From Candidatus Babeliales bacterium (GTDB lineage: Bacteria; Babelota; Babeliae; Babelales; Vermiphilaceae), in the NCBI GenBank assembly GCA_020049835.1, contig JAGVLK010000003.1, positions 62,001 to 126,000 of the forward strand: 64,000 bases of DNA, given 5' to 3'. Within the stretch, counting starts at the first letter, position 1, and each line of letters starts with the position of its first letter. A model generated the notes under the pieces. The model ran no database searches. It saw only the letters and a program-made list of their open reading frames with translations, and was not told the origin of the DNA. Positions 18,934 through 29,644 of this stretch are shown piece after piece. Position numbers and translations under genes: made by a program.

Positions 18934-19143
18934 AAGGACGATCCTTCGACCCGCCGTCGCCAAGGCTAAGGCGGGCAGGCGAAGCTCAGGATGATCAAAT
19001 TGCTTATTGTAGATCGGTTTAAAGTCCCAAGCTATAAACTAGATATGTATAATGTATTAGATTGAAGAAAAATAAATCGGTTATCCTGATCCTTGCTTGC
19101 CCGCCGAAGCTTTATGCGAAGGCTGGGTCGAAGGACCTTCCTT
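18934..19143. repeat. MITE-like element with terminal inverted repeats (copy 2)
   Basis: The left end AAGGACGATCCTTCGACC and the right end GGTCGAAGGACCTTCCTT match copy 1 at 6710-6876. Each arm here carries an extra GC-rich insert (CCGCCGTCGCCAAGGCTAAG at 18951-18970; a related CTTGCCCGCCGAAGC around 19094), making the element about 210 bp. It ends 39 bp before the mutL start. It fills most of the 18843-19182 gap, which otherwise shows no gene. Confidence 0.72.
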
Positions 19144-19182
19144 ATAATTGTAGCAATACATGCCATAAGGACTCCCCCATCG

Positions 19183-21015
19183 ATGCAGAAAATACAACAA
19201 CTTTCAACAAGCCAAGCACAAAAAATTGCCGCGGGAGAAGTGGTTGAGCGTCCGGCAAATGTGGTTAAAGAACTGCTTGAAAACGCTCTTGACGCCGGAG
19301 CTACAAAAATAGCCGTATATATCACTAAAGGTGGCAAAACATCTCTACGTGTTGTTGACAACGGCTGTGGCATGTCTCCTGAAGATGCACGCATCTGTTT
19401 TAATAAATATGCTACCAGCAAAATTACTCATGTAGATGAGCTGCCTACCATTGCAACATTTGGCTTTCGCGGAGAAGCACTGGCAAGCATCGCTGCTGTA
19501 AGTACTACTACCTTAATTACCAAAGAAGAAGAGAGTGATTTAGGATATCGCATTATTATCGCAGACAATATTATCATAAGCGCGGATGCCGTTGCTGCCA
19601 ATACCGGCACTGATATCACCGTAAACGATATATTTTTCACTATTCCTGCCCGCAAAAAATTTTTAAAATCGGATGAAACTGAAACACGTCAAATTGAACA
19701 ACTAATGCATGCAGTTGCGCTGACCCATTTGAATGTTGAATTTAAATTATATGTCGATGGAACGTTACGTTATACCTGTCCCGCAACTGATGATGTAGCA
19801 CAACGTTATGCACAACTGTTTGATCACAGCAATGCAGATCATATGCTTAAGTTGCATAGTACCGATGCAGAAGTAAAAGTCCATGGCATTATTTCACATC
19901 AACGGTATCAACGCTATGATCGCTCGGCAATCTATTTGTTTGTAAATCGTCGCTGGATAAAAGATCTTAAACTTATGCGTGCTTTAATGCGTGGTTACCA
20001 AAATGTACTACCACCGGCACGTTTTCCTGCAGCAGTCCTGTGTGTAGAAGTTGATCCTGCACTGCTTGATATCAACATGCATCCGCGTAAAGAAGAAGTA
20101 CAATTTATGCATCCACGCTTGGTGGAAACGGCAGTACAACGTGCAATTACTGAACGTTTGCAACAGGTAGTAAGCAATGAACTCCACAAGCCGCTTGCAC
20201 CACAACCGGCGCCGCATGTTACAACTCCCTTTGTTATTCCGGTACAAACAACGGTTAAACAACGTTCATTTGATATGCCTAGCTGGTCTGCACAACCGGT
20301 AATTTCCGTAGCGCCGCGACAACCATATATTCTTGAGCCGGCGCAGCCTGCTGTAGAAACTATTGCCTATACTCAGCAGGTTATGACTCCAGAAGCAAGC
20401 ACAACAACAATGCACAGCGTAGGCACCGTACTGGCACAACTGTATCAAACTTATATTTTGGTTGAACAGGATGATGCACTCGTACTCATTGATCAGCATG
20501 CTGCACATGAACGTATTTTGTATGAACAACTTAAAACGGAACAGGCGTCACTTGAACCCATAGCATTACTCTTTCCTTTGTTAATCACGCTGCACCATGG
20601 GCAACTTGCATTGCTTGAACCCTATCTTGAACAACTTAAAGCACATGGTATTCATGCAGAGCCATTTGGTATTGATTGTTTACATGTAACTGCATTACCG
20701 GTTCTATTTAAAGATCGCCCTATCGATCGTTGCATACAAGAAATTGCCGCGTGGATTGCAGAACATCAAAGTTTGGCGACAGCTGAACTCACCGATCGTT
20801 TGCACGATGCAATGCGTCAACGCATAGCATGTGCTGCAGCAGTTAAAGCCGGTGACACGTTGGCACAGGAAGAAATGGAACATTTGGTGCGCACATTAGC
20901 ACATACACCCCAAAATTTCTGTTGCCCACATGGCAGACCAACCACCTGGCAAATACCACATGATACCATTACCAAGCGGTTTAAACGGGATTACCGACAA
21001 CAAGAAAAGTATTAA
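19183..21015 (+). CDS. mutL: DNA mismatch repair protein MutL (endonuclease type)
   Basis: 610 residues. The GHKL ATPase N-domain has ENALDAGAT, DNGCGM and the FGFRGEAL loop. A Pro/Gln-rich linker (about 330-400) follows, then the C-terminal dimerisation domain with the metal-dependent nicking motif DQHAAHERILYE (DQHAxxExxxxE, about 437), ACAAAVKAG and CPHGRPT (about 581). MutL of this type nicks the nascent strand, so no MutH is needed. The ATG at 19183 is chosen because MutL homology starts there (QKIQQLSTSQAQKIAAGEVV) and AAGGA lies upstream. The reading frame extends back to 19093 only through repeat DNA. Confidence 0.97.
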   Translation: MQKIQQLSTSQAQKIAAGEVVERPANVVKELLENALDAGATKIAVYITKGGKTSLRVVDNGCGMSPEDARICFNKYATSKITHVDELPTIATFGFRGEALASIAAVSTTTLITKEEESDLGYRIIIADNIIISADAVAANTGTDITVNDIFFTIPARKKFLKSDETETRQIEQLMHAVALTHLNVEFKLYVDGTLRYTCPATDDVAQRYAQLFDHSNADHMLKLHSTDAEVKVHGIISHQRYQRYDRSAIYLFVNRRWIKDLKLMRALMRGYQNVLPPARFPAAVLCVEVDPALLDINMHPRKEEVQFMHPRLVETAVQRAITERLQQVVSNELHKPLAPQPAPHVTTPFVIPVQTTVKQRSFDMPSWSAQPVISVAPRQPYILEPAQPAVETIAYTQQVMTPEASTTTMHSVGTVLAQLYQTYILVEQDDALVLIDQHAAHERILYEQLKTEQASLEPIALLFPLLITLHHGQLALLEPYLEQLKAHGIHAEPFGIDCLHVTALPVLFKDRPIDRCIQEIAAWIAEHQSLATAELTDRLHDAMRQRIACAAAVKAGDTLAQEEMEHLVRTLAHTPQNFCCPHGRPTTWQIPHDTITKRFKRDYRQQEKY

Positions 21016-21218
21016 TAATACCGATTGCGCTCGTTAAACCAGCGGTTAAAAGTAAAGAACAATCCCGGCATGCCACGCATGACCATACCACGGTTAAGCA
21101 GCCAAAAACCCAAAATAACAAATACTAAGTTTATGATCCATGACTTAAGCGATACGAACAAAATCGCGCCGCCAAGCACTATATAGAGAGTGGCTAGAAA
21201 GCCCTTGTCGTTATACAT
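21012..21218 (-). CDS. Small membrane protein of unknown function
   Basis: 68 residues with one or two membrane helices (about 8-40), then a Trp/Arg/Asn-rich tail. AAGGA precedes the ATG. It overlaps the last 4 bp of mutL in convergent orientation. No family is recognised. Confidence 0.6.
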   Translation of the reverse strand: MYNDKGFLATLYIVLGGAILFVSLKSWIINLVFVILGFWLLNRGMVMRGMPGLFFTFNRWFNERNRYY

Positions 21219-21327
21219 ACCCTGTCCTTATTATGTAATGCACCCATTTTACCTATCTTAAAATCTATTATATACTACATATATTACGTTTTTGATCAAA
21301 CAATTAACAACAAAGAGAAGCTATTTT

Positions 21328-22158
21328 ATGAAGGTTATAATGAATACTCACTCAAGAGTTGGATTGCTCGCCCTATCTATTTTATTTCTATTTGCAACTA
21401 AAAGTATTGGTGCTGCAGCATCTTTAGCTGTTGCGGATGACAGTATCGTACCACATTCGACAATATTGCCTCCACCCACCCCATTAGATGTGGTCCATAA
21501 TGCTCAACTCTCTGCTGCATGCTCTACCGCTATAACAACAAAGCGATATGCAACTACCGTTCCAAAACTTCCTCGGCAGTTAACTTTTACTAAAAATATC
21601 TTAAAATGTCCGGTACGACTTATGCACGCAACTGTTCCTATAGAATTGCGCGGACTCATTTATATCACTGATCGCATAAAATGCAGAAGCAAGTGGTTTG
21701 AACTTTATCCCAGATCACCAATTGCAAATGACAAAGTTCTTTCAACCTGTCTTACCCGATTGAGCAGTAAACGTAAAATAAACAAAACTCTTCAAGAACT
21801 GCAGAAATTTTTACAAGAATTTGGGTACATTTATGTTCCATCTCAAGAACCACCTTCTTTAACCGATAAAATCAGAGATCAATACAAACGTTTAAAATGT
21901 ATGCGACGTATTGTAAAATTCCTTCCTAATAAAGTTCCAGCAATAACGCATGACCGCTATAGACGTCTTGTTGCTGAACAACGCACTGATGACAAAGGAA
22001 ATTTACTAGGTTATGAATTTGGAACTGTTTTTAATATGCCTGACCATTGTCCAATGCCAACGGCTCAATTACAAAAGAATTTTAAGCTTTTTACCAGCAA
22101 AGCAGTCGCACTCACAACATTAAAACAGGCAAAAGAAAGATTAGCGAAATTACTGTAA
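21328..22158 (+). CDS. Exported protein of unknown function
   Basis: 276 residues from the ATG at 21328. A signal peptide (LLALSILFLFATKSIGA) is followed by a basic, mostly helical body rich in Lys/Arg and Leu. No known domain is seen. An upstream in-frame start at 21292 is possible but has no good ribosome binding site. The glycosyltransferase gene follows after 76 bp on the same strand. Confidence 0.65.
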   Translation: MKVIMNTHSRVGLLALSILFLFATKSIGAAASLAVADDSIVPHSTILPPPTPLDVVHNAQLSAACSTAITTKRYATTVPKLPRQLTFTKNILKCPVRLMHATVPIELRGLIYITDRIKCRSKWFELYPRSPIANDKVLSTCLTRLSSKRKINKTLQELQKFLQEFGYIYVPSQEPPSLTDKIRDQYKRLKCMRRIVKFLPNKVPAITHDRYRRLVAEQRTDDKGNLLGYEFGTVFNMPDHCPMPTAQLQKNFKLFTSKAVALTTLKQAKERLAKLL

Positions 22159-22234
22159 AGAAAACATTCGCGATTGTTAAACAACAAATACCGCAGTATA
22201 CTGCATGCCAAAACTACTTGTAGAATAAAGAGTA

Positions 22235-23245
22235 ATGATGAGCACATTAGGCGAACATACTTATTGGCAAGAAATAACCGACAAACGTGTCTTAATAATC
22301 GGACCAATGCCACCACCATTGGGTGGCGTAGCCGTACATGTTGCTCGGGTTGCCACTTATCTGCGTGATCAACACAATACTGTTCAGATCTTTAACAGCG
22401 AACCGTGCGGGCGCTCATTATTATTCTGGCTCTATGCAGCACGTCTGCGATACACAATTAATAACTTTAAACCGACTGACATTCATTACCATGGTACCTA
22501 TCTACCCAATAGTGATCGCGAGCTCATATTAATTGGCAACTTACAGCAACAGTATGATTTTACATTAACCATTGTAGAGCATGATTGCAGACATCTGTAT
22601 ACACGTCCTGCGGCATACATTAATTGGTATCAAAACTTTGTACGTACACATAACGTTAAACTTATGCTTGTTGGTACCAAAACAGTACAAAGTTATGCCG
22701 ATCTAGCCATTCCAAGTCAGCGCGTTCTGCAAACCCATGCGTTTTTGCCCCCTTCTTTGCAGGAGCTGCCTGCTGCACTTACCACCTATCCTGAACAGCT
22801 TTGGCAACATAACGTGCGCAGCAATCCATTGCTCATTATGAATGCATTTGCCTGCATTCCGCATGGCGCCAGCGATCTGTATGGCATACATGATGCAATT
22901 CAGGCTACGTTAGCTTTGCGCAAACAACAACCATATCTCGGTTTGTGTATTATCATGGCCACCATTGGTGATGCCACTTATATGCGCACATTGTATGCTC
23001 TTGCACAACAAGCACCGAGTGCCATATTCTTTTTGATTGGTAACTATCCACTCTGGCCATTATTATATCATGCAGATCTGTTTATCCGACCTACGTATAG
23101 TGATGGCGACAGCGTCAGTGTACGAGAAGCTTTATGGGCCGGCATACCGGTCGTTGCTAGCAATGTATGCGCGCGCCCGGAAGGTGTTATTACTTATGAT
23201 CCGTTACAACCTGATGCATTACGTTCAGCATTAAGCAAACGCTGA
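22235..23245 (+). CDS. Family 4 glycosyltransferase (GT-B)
   Basis: 336 residues. The N-terminal Rossmann half opens with VLIIGPMPPPLGGVAVHVARV, the Gly-rich acceptor/donor loop of GT4 enzymes. The C-terminal nucleotide-sugar site reads DSVSVREALWAGIPVVAS, the usual E-x7-E region. It ends early, about 30-40 residues short of the usual C-terminal helix. There is no signal peptide, so it acts in the cytoplasm, unlike the exported glycosyltransferases further on. It converges on the flippase gene with a 52-bp overlap; the pair looks like a small surface-polysaccharide unit. Confidence 0.9.
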   Translation: MMSTLGEHTYWQEITDKRVLIIGPMPPPLGGVAVHVARVATYLRDQHNTVQIFNSEPCGRSLLFWLYAARLRYTINNFKPTDIHYHGTYLPNSDRELILIGNLQQQYDFTLTIVEHDCRHLYTRPAAYINWYQNFVRTHNVKLMLVGTKTVQSYADLAIPSQRVLQTHAFLPPSLQELPAALTTYPEQLWQHNVRSNPLLIMNAFACIPHGASDLYGIHDAIQATLALRKQQPYLGLCIIMATIGDATYMRTLYALAQQAPSAIFFLIGNYPLWPLLYHADLFIRPTYSDGDSVSVREALWAGIPVVASNVCARPEGVITYDPLQPDALRSALSKR

Positions 23246-24573
23246 TTATACCACAAGTTCATACAAAAATAAGTTATATAGGCAGTTACTTGTGCAATAA
23301 CTGCACCGTATAAGCCAATGCGCGGCACCAATACTATTCCCAATGCGATATTAACCATCGCCGGCACCAGTAATGAACAACCTAAAAATAGACTGCGCTT
23401 TTTATGCTGCAACAGTGGGGAAAGAAAATGTGCGCCCATCAAAAAAATCGATCCTATGAGCAATGGAAATAGATACTGCACTGCTTGGGCAAAATTTTCA
23501 TGTACTATAAAGCGCAACAGTGGCATAGAAAGCCAACATGCAATACTGAGTAACAATACTGCGGTGAGCATGGCACACCACATAACCATACGATTTTCTT
23601 GTTCAATAATTATCGTATCACGCGGTCGCGCTACAAATTTTTGCAACATATAGGGCATATGAGAGCCTACCATCGCATAAGTACAGACCAAATAACTCAG
23701 TTGGCACAAACCATCTGCAACAGCATAGATGCCCACATCAGCAAGACCAAGATAATGTGCTACAAGCCAACGCTGACATGCTGCCAATGTCCACCCAAAC
23801 AACATGCTCGGCATAAAACAGATACTTGTTGCAAGATACGAACGTAGACTGTGCCATGTTGGTAGAGCAATTTGTACCCCATATGCATTTTTTACCCAAC
23901 AATAGTAAGCGAGCAAACTCATTATTGCTATGGTTATCGCTTGCGCTATAAGCGGAGCGCAAAAACTGTACATGGTATATAACGAAAGAGCAAACGTACA
24001 GCCAATGGTACAGATAGCCTGCATACTTTGAAATAATGTTAAGTATGCAATCTGTTGATGATACTGCAATAACTGATAACACAACTCAACAAAAAACATG
24101 CCAAAACTAATACCACCGGCGCAGTAGATCATATACCAAGGGACTATCGCGCCAGGCAATGCATACTGTATAAAAAGCCAACTAACAAGCATCCCAACTG
24201 CCGGCGCTAACAATAAATAGATACCGATAATATGATTAATTAATAACTTTCTGTCCGCATGATCCCGCTCAAAATAATAGAGTGGCAAACATTGGCGCAG
24301 CCCAAGTCCCATACATGCAGAACTAATGGCAATAAAGCTATTCATAAGCGCAAGCAGACCATAATCTGTCGGCGTAACCAAGCGCAATATAAGTGGCATG
24401 CACACAACATGTGCACCACGTACGAGCAGCGTACTAAAACTCAGTAATATAAACTGACGTATCATTATTCCATACTGCTGCCATAACAACACCAATGTTG
24501 TTTGCACATTCAGCCAGCTGTTTAAATAATATTTTATGCGATTGATGCGGTAATTGTGCTTCATATAGTCCAT
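23194..24573 (-). CDS. Wzx-like polysaccharide flippase (MATE/MOP superfamily)
   Basis: 459 residues with about 12 hydrophobic helices. The start of the fold is FILLSFSTLLVRGAHVVCMPLILRLVTPTDYG, shortened here to its key parts: LVRGA and TPTDYGLLALMNS. This is the PST-type lipid-linked oligosaccharide exporter pattern. The annotated start at 24573 adds about 36 polar residues and lacks a clear ribosome binding site, so a Met near residue 37 (MIRQF) may be the true start. Its partner is probably the overlapping GT4 gene. Confidence 0.85.
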   Translation of the reverse strand: MDYMKHNYRINRIKYYLNSWLNVQTTLVLLWQQYGIMIRQFILLSFSTLLVRGAHVVCMPLILRLVTPTDYGLLALMNSFIAISSACMGLGLRQCLPLYYFERDHADRKLLINHIIGIYLLLAPAVGMLVSWLFIQYALPGAIVPWYMIYCAGGISFGMFFVELCYQLLQYHQQIAYLTLFQSMQAICTIGCTFALSLYTMYSFCAPLIAQAITIAIMSLLAYYCWVKNAYGVQIALPTWHSLRSYLATSICFMPSMLFGWTLAACQRWLVAHYLGLADVGIYAVADGLCQLSYLVCTYAMVGSHMPYMLQKFVARPRDTIIIEQENRMVMWCAMLTAVLLLSIACWLSMPLLRFIVHENFAQAVQYLFPLLIGSIFLMGAHFLSPLLQHKKRSLFLGCSLLVPAMVNIALGIVLVPRIGLYGAVIAQVTAYITYFCMNLWYNQRLLNAERNASGCNGS

Positions 24574-24633
24574 TGTTAGTACACGCTCGGTATATATTCA
24601 TAGTACAGTCAATGACATATATACACAAACAAA

Positions 24634-24663
24634 ATGCCGGCCCATATACATATGAGCCGGCAT
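24634..24663 (-). terminator. Terminator after the collagen-like / delta-60 operon
   Basis: 8-bp stem ATGCCGGC / GCCGGCAT followed on the minus strand by TTTTGTTTG, 26 nt past the delta-60 gene stop. Confidence 0.75.
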
Positions 24664-24689
24664 ATAGTTACACAATAACATTCTATGTA

Positions 24690-25976
24690 CTATGCAAACC
24701 AACGGGCAAGGAAGTTAAAGTAAGAATTAATTTTAACGTATCCGCCAGCAACAATTTTGCCATCAGATTGCAGAGCAACCGAATATGCTTCGGAAGAGCT
24801 CGCCGGATTTTGGCCAACACCGGTACTATCAAATGTTACATCCAATGCTCCTGTTGATGTATAACGACCAACTGCAAAGAATGGTCCAAAATTACCTATC
24901 ACGGTACCTGAAACAACAATTTTGCCATCCGTTTGCAATACTACACCGTAAATTGATGCGCCATTTTGTAATGCACTTGTTACAATACCACCTGAACCAA
25001 ATGTACCATCTAATGTTCCTGTTACAGAATAACGGACCAACGTCGAACGTCCGATATTATTCACATACGAAACACCACCAACAACAATTTTGCCATCACT
25101 TTGAATAGCAACTGCATAAGCTTCAGCTCGAGTATCAATAGGTGTAATCACAATGCCACCGACACCAAATGTTGCATCAAGCGCTCCGGCGGCGGTATAT
25201 TTAGCAACTACAAAATCCGTAGAAGCTCCGTCAAAAACATATCCAACGGCAATAATACTATCATCACCTAATATGGCAATTTGGCGCAATACCGCACCAA
25301 ATCCAATAGAAGTCACGGTTTGCCCTGCAGTACCAAATGTTGCATCAAGTGTTCCATTAGTATTATAGCGTGCCAGGGCAAATGCACCTTTTCCTTGCAC
25401 TGCTGTACCGGCAACAATAGCTTTGCCAGTGCTTTGTAGTTTTACGCTATTGGCTTGTGCTCCAGCACCAAACGATGTCGTATTATAACCGACGGTATTG
25501 AAACTTGTATCAATAGTTCCATTCGTGTTGTAGCGCGCTACAAGAAATTTTGTTATAGCTGTTTGATGGGTATAACCACATACAACAATCTTACCATCCG
25601 CTTGTAGTGTCACCGCTTGGCCAACCGTTGTATCTCCTACGCTTAATGCTTGGAATCCGGGTTGGCTACCGGTTGCATTAAAGGTTGTATCAAGTGTTCC
25701 ATCCGTACCATTCCAACGGGACAATATCAAGGTTGATGTCGTTATTACACTCGTTGATCCCACCACAGAAGACGCTCCGACAGCAACTACATTATTATCA
25801 ACTTGTATCGTTATATCATTGATATAATCAAACAAACTCACCGGATTTCCCGTTGTACTACAAATACTAAAGCTGGTATCTAATGTACCTGCTGCTGCAT
25901 ATATATCTGCTACGTGAACAAACATTGTAACCAGGGGAATTAATGCTACGATTATTTTTTTTGCAATATATTTCAT
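24690..25976 (-). CDS. Exported delta-60 repeat protein
   Basis: 428 residues. A signal peptide ends near AAAGTLD (residue ~28). At least six copies of the ~50-60-residue delta-60 repeat follow, with cores such as GTLDTSF, GALDATFG and QSDGKIVVGG. These repeats are thought to form a beta-propeller-like extracellular fold; their ligand is unknown. AAGGA precedes the ATG. The collagen-like gene ends 15 bp upstream, and the terminator at 24634 closes the unit, so the two surface proteins are probably made together. Confidence 0.9.
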   Translation of the reverse strand: MKYIAKKIIVALIPLVTMFVHVADIYAAAGTLDTSFSICSTTGNPVSLFDYINDITIQVDNNVVAVGASSVVGSTSVITTSTLILSRWNGTDGTLDTTFNATGSQPGFQALSVGDTTVGQAVTLQADGKIVVCGYTHQTAITKFLVARYNTNGTIDTSFNTVGYNTTSFGAGAQANSVKLQSTGKAIVAGTAVQGKGAFALARYNTNGTLDATFGTAGQTVTSIGFGAVLRQIAILGDDSIIAVGYVFDGASTDFVVAKYTAAGALDATFGVGGIVITPIDTRAEAYAVAIQSDGKIVVGGVSYVNNIGRSTLVRYSVTGTLDGTFGSGGIVTSALQNGASIYGVVLQTDGKIVVSGTVIGNFGPFFAVGRYTSTGALDVTFDSTGVGQNPASSSEAYSVALQSDGKIVAGGYVKINSYFNFLARWFA

Positions 25977-25991
25977 TATTCGTTCCTTGTA

Positions 25992-28253
<2,262 letters not shown>

Positions 28254-28323
28254 TTAATAATCTCATTGCCGAATCATCACTATCGTTGTTAAACTACTCA
28301 GAAAGCACGATTACAAGAAATCC

Positions 28324-28509
28324 TCAGGGCCTTCCGCTTGCAACTAATAATTGTGTACCTGTCGTTCCTGCTAGCTGGAACACTATAACTCCTGTATTAT
28401 TTAATGTTATCATCATTGATGATGTCATTTGGTCACGCGTGAATCTGTCTTGTTGTAGTCGTTGCATTGGAATCTTGGCAAACTGCACCATACGCAATGA
28501 GATATTAAT
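28324..28509 (-). pseudogene. Remnant of a second collagen-type head domain
   Basis: The minus strand between an in-frame TAA (28510-28512) and TGA (28324-28326) encodes about 61 residues, including NTGVIVFQLAGTTGTQ and DRFTRDQMTSSMM. These align with [16 protein letters not shown] and [15 protein letters not shown] in the head of the collagen-like protein just downstream. There is no signal peptide and no Gly-X-Y part. The rest of the 28233-28814 gap shows no gene, so this is probably what is left of a duplicated collagen gene. Confidence 0.65.
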
Positions 28510-28814
28510 TTACTTCCCTCGTTTTTTCCACATCATGAGATAAGCAGGCTTCTTGTTGACAATATATAATTATAAAGCCTCACAATTATTAAACGTTGCC
28601 GCTCATGGGACACATTATCTAATGCCACAACAAATATAATAAAAATTAAATTGCAAGAAATAGCAATCAAGAAAATTTCATACTCACTCCTTATTTTTTC
28701 TTATACTCCATAGAAAAAAAAGAAATGTAAAGAGTTTATAAACTTCTTTATCAATATATTTTTTAATGGTATACACATAGAGATAGTAATGTTTTTCAAA
28801 AAAAGGAGTTCGCA

Positions 28815-29612
28815 ATGCGCAAACAGATACTTATTCTTTTATGCTTGTCTATGCAAATGTACGGGTTACCGCTAGATAGAGTAATTGTAGCAACTGACGC
28901 AAACCCTAATTACATTGAATTTTGGCCAAGCGTGGCACGCGCTTGGAAAGATATCATTGGCCTTAAAGTAACGCTTGTCTTAATAGCTACTCCTGATGTA
29001 TATATTGATGAATCATTGGGCGATCAAGTAATTCGTTTTGAACCTATTGAAGGCATTCCAACGTCATTTCAAGCTCAAGTAATTCGTCTTTTAATACCGG
29101 TATTGTATCCTGATGATGTATGTATTCTTTCTGATATCGATATGATTCCTCTCAATCGCGGCTACTTTGTTGATAGTATCGCCGATTGCCCTGAGGACAG
29201 TTTTGTTGTATATCGCAATCACGGCTATTCGTGTAATGCAGCCTGGTATCCGATGTGTTATGTTGCTGCACGGGGCTCAACATATCAAGAGATTTTCCGT
29301 ATCAAAACCTTGCAAGATATTCGTACCATGCTTAAAGAACTCTATGACTTGCAGATCGGTTGGCATACTGATGAAGTCACCATGGCTAAATATTTAAAGG
29401 AATGGCCTGACTTTGATACCCGCTGCATCATGTTGGGACACGGTGTTGACCGTCGCCTTGACCGCAGCTATTGGGTTCCTAATCAAGACTTTTTGGAAAA
29501 TGGTATTTATATAGATGCACATTGCAACAGACCTTATAGTGCACACAAAGAAAGCATTGATGCTATCATTAACCTGAACCGTTCAGCTTTTAAAAATAAT
29601 CGGTCACAATAA
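28815..29612 (+). CDS. Exported glycosyltransferase-like protein (GT-A fold)
   Basis: 265 residues. A short signal peptide (MRKQILILLCLSMQMYG) is followed by a GT-A-like core: RVIVATDANPNYIEFWP at the start, then the metal-binding DxD in ILSDIDMIPLN near residue 101, and a C-terminal His-rich stretch (MLGHGVDRR, DAHCNRPYSAHK). I cannot name the CAZy family. AAGGAG lies 6 nt before the ATG. It opens the exported glycosyltransferase island. The next gene follows after 32 bp on the same strand. Confidence 0.72.
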   Translation: MRKQILILLCLSMQMYGLPLDRVIVATDANPNYIEFWPSVARAWKDIIGLKVTLVLIATPDVYIDESLGDQVIRFEPIEGIPTSFQAQVIRLLIPVLYPDDVCILSDIDMIPLNRGYFVDSIADCPEDSFVVYRNHGYSCNAAWYPMCYVAARGSTYQEIFRIKTLQDIRTMLKELYDLQIGWHTDEVTMAKYLKEWPDFDTRCIMLGHGVDRRLDRSYWVPNQDFLENGIYIDAHCNRPYSAHKESIDAIINLNRSAFKNNRSQ

Positions 29613-29644
29613 ATATTTCACTCTTTTTTTATAGGTTTAACCAT

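Noticed and set aside
19093-19182. A longer MutL start at 19093
   Set aside because: The extra 30 residues are encoded by the MITE-like repeat and precede the conserved MutL N-terminus; AAGGA supports the ATG at 19183.
22703-22891. Short minus-strand frame within the GT4 gene
   Set aside because: Shadow frame with no start signal inside a well-supported coding region.
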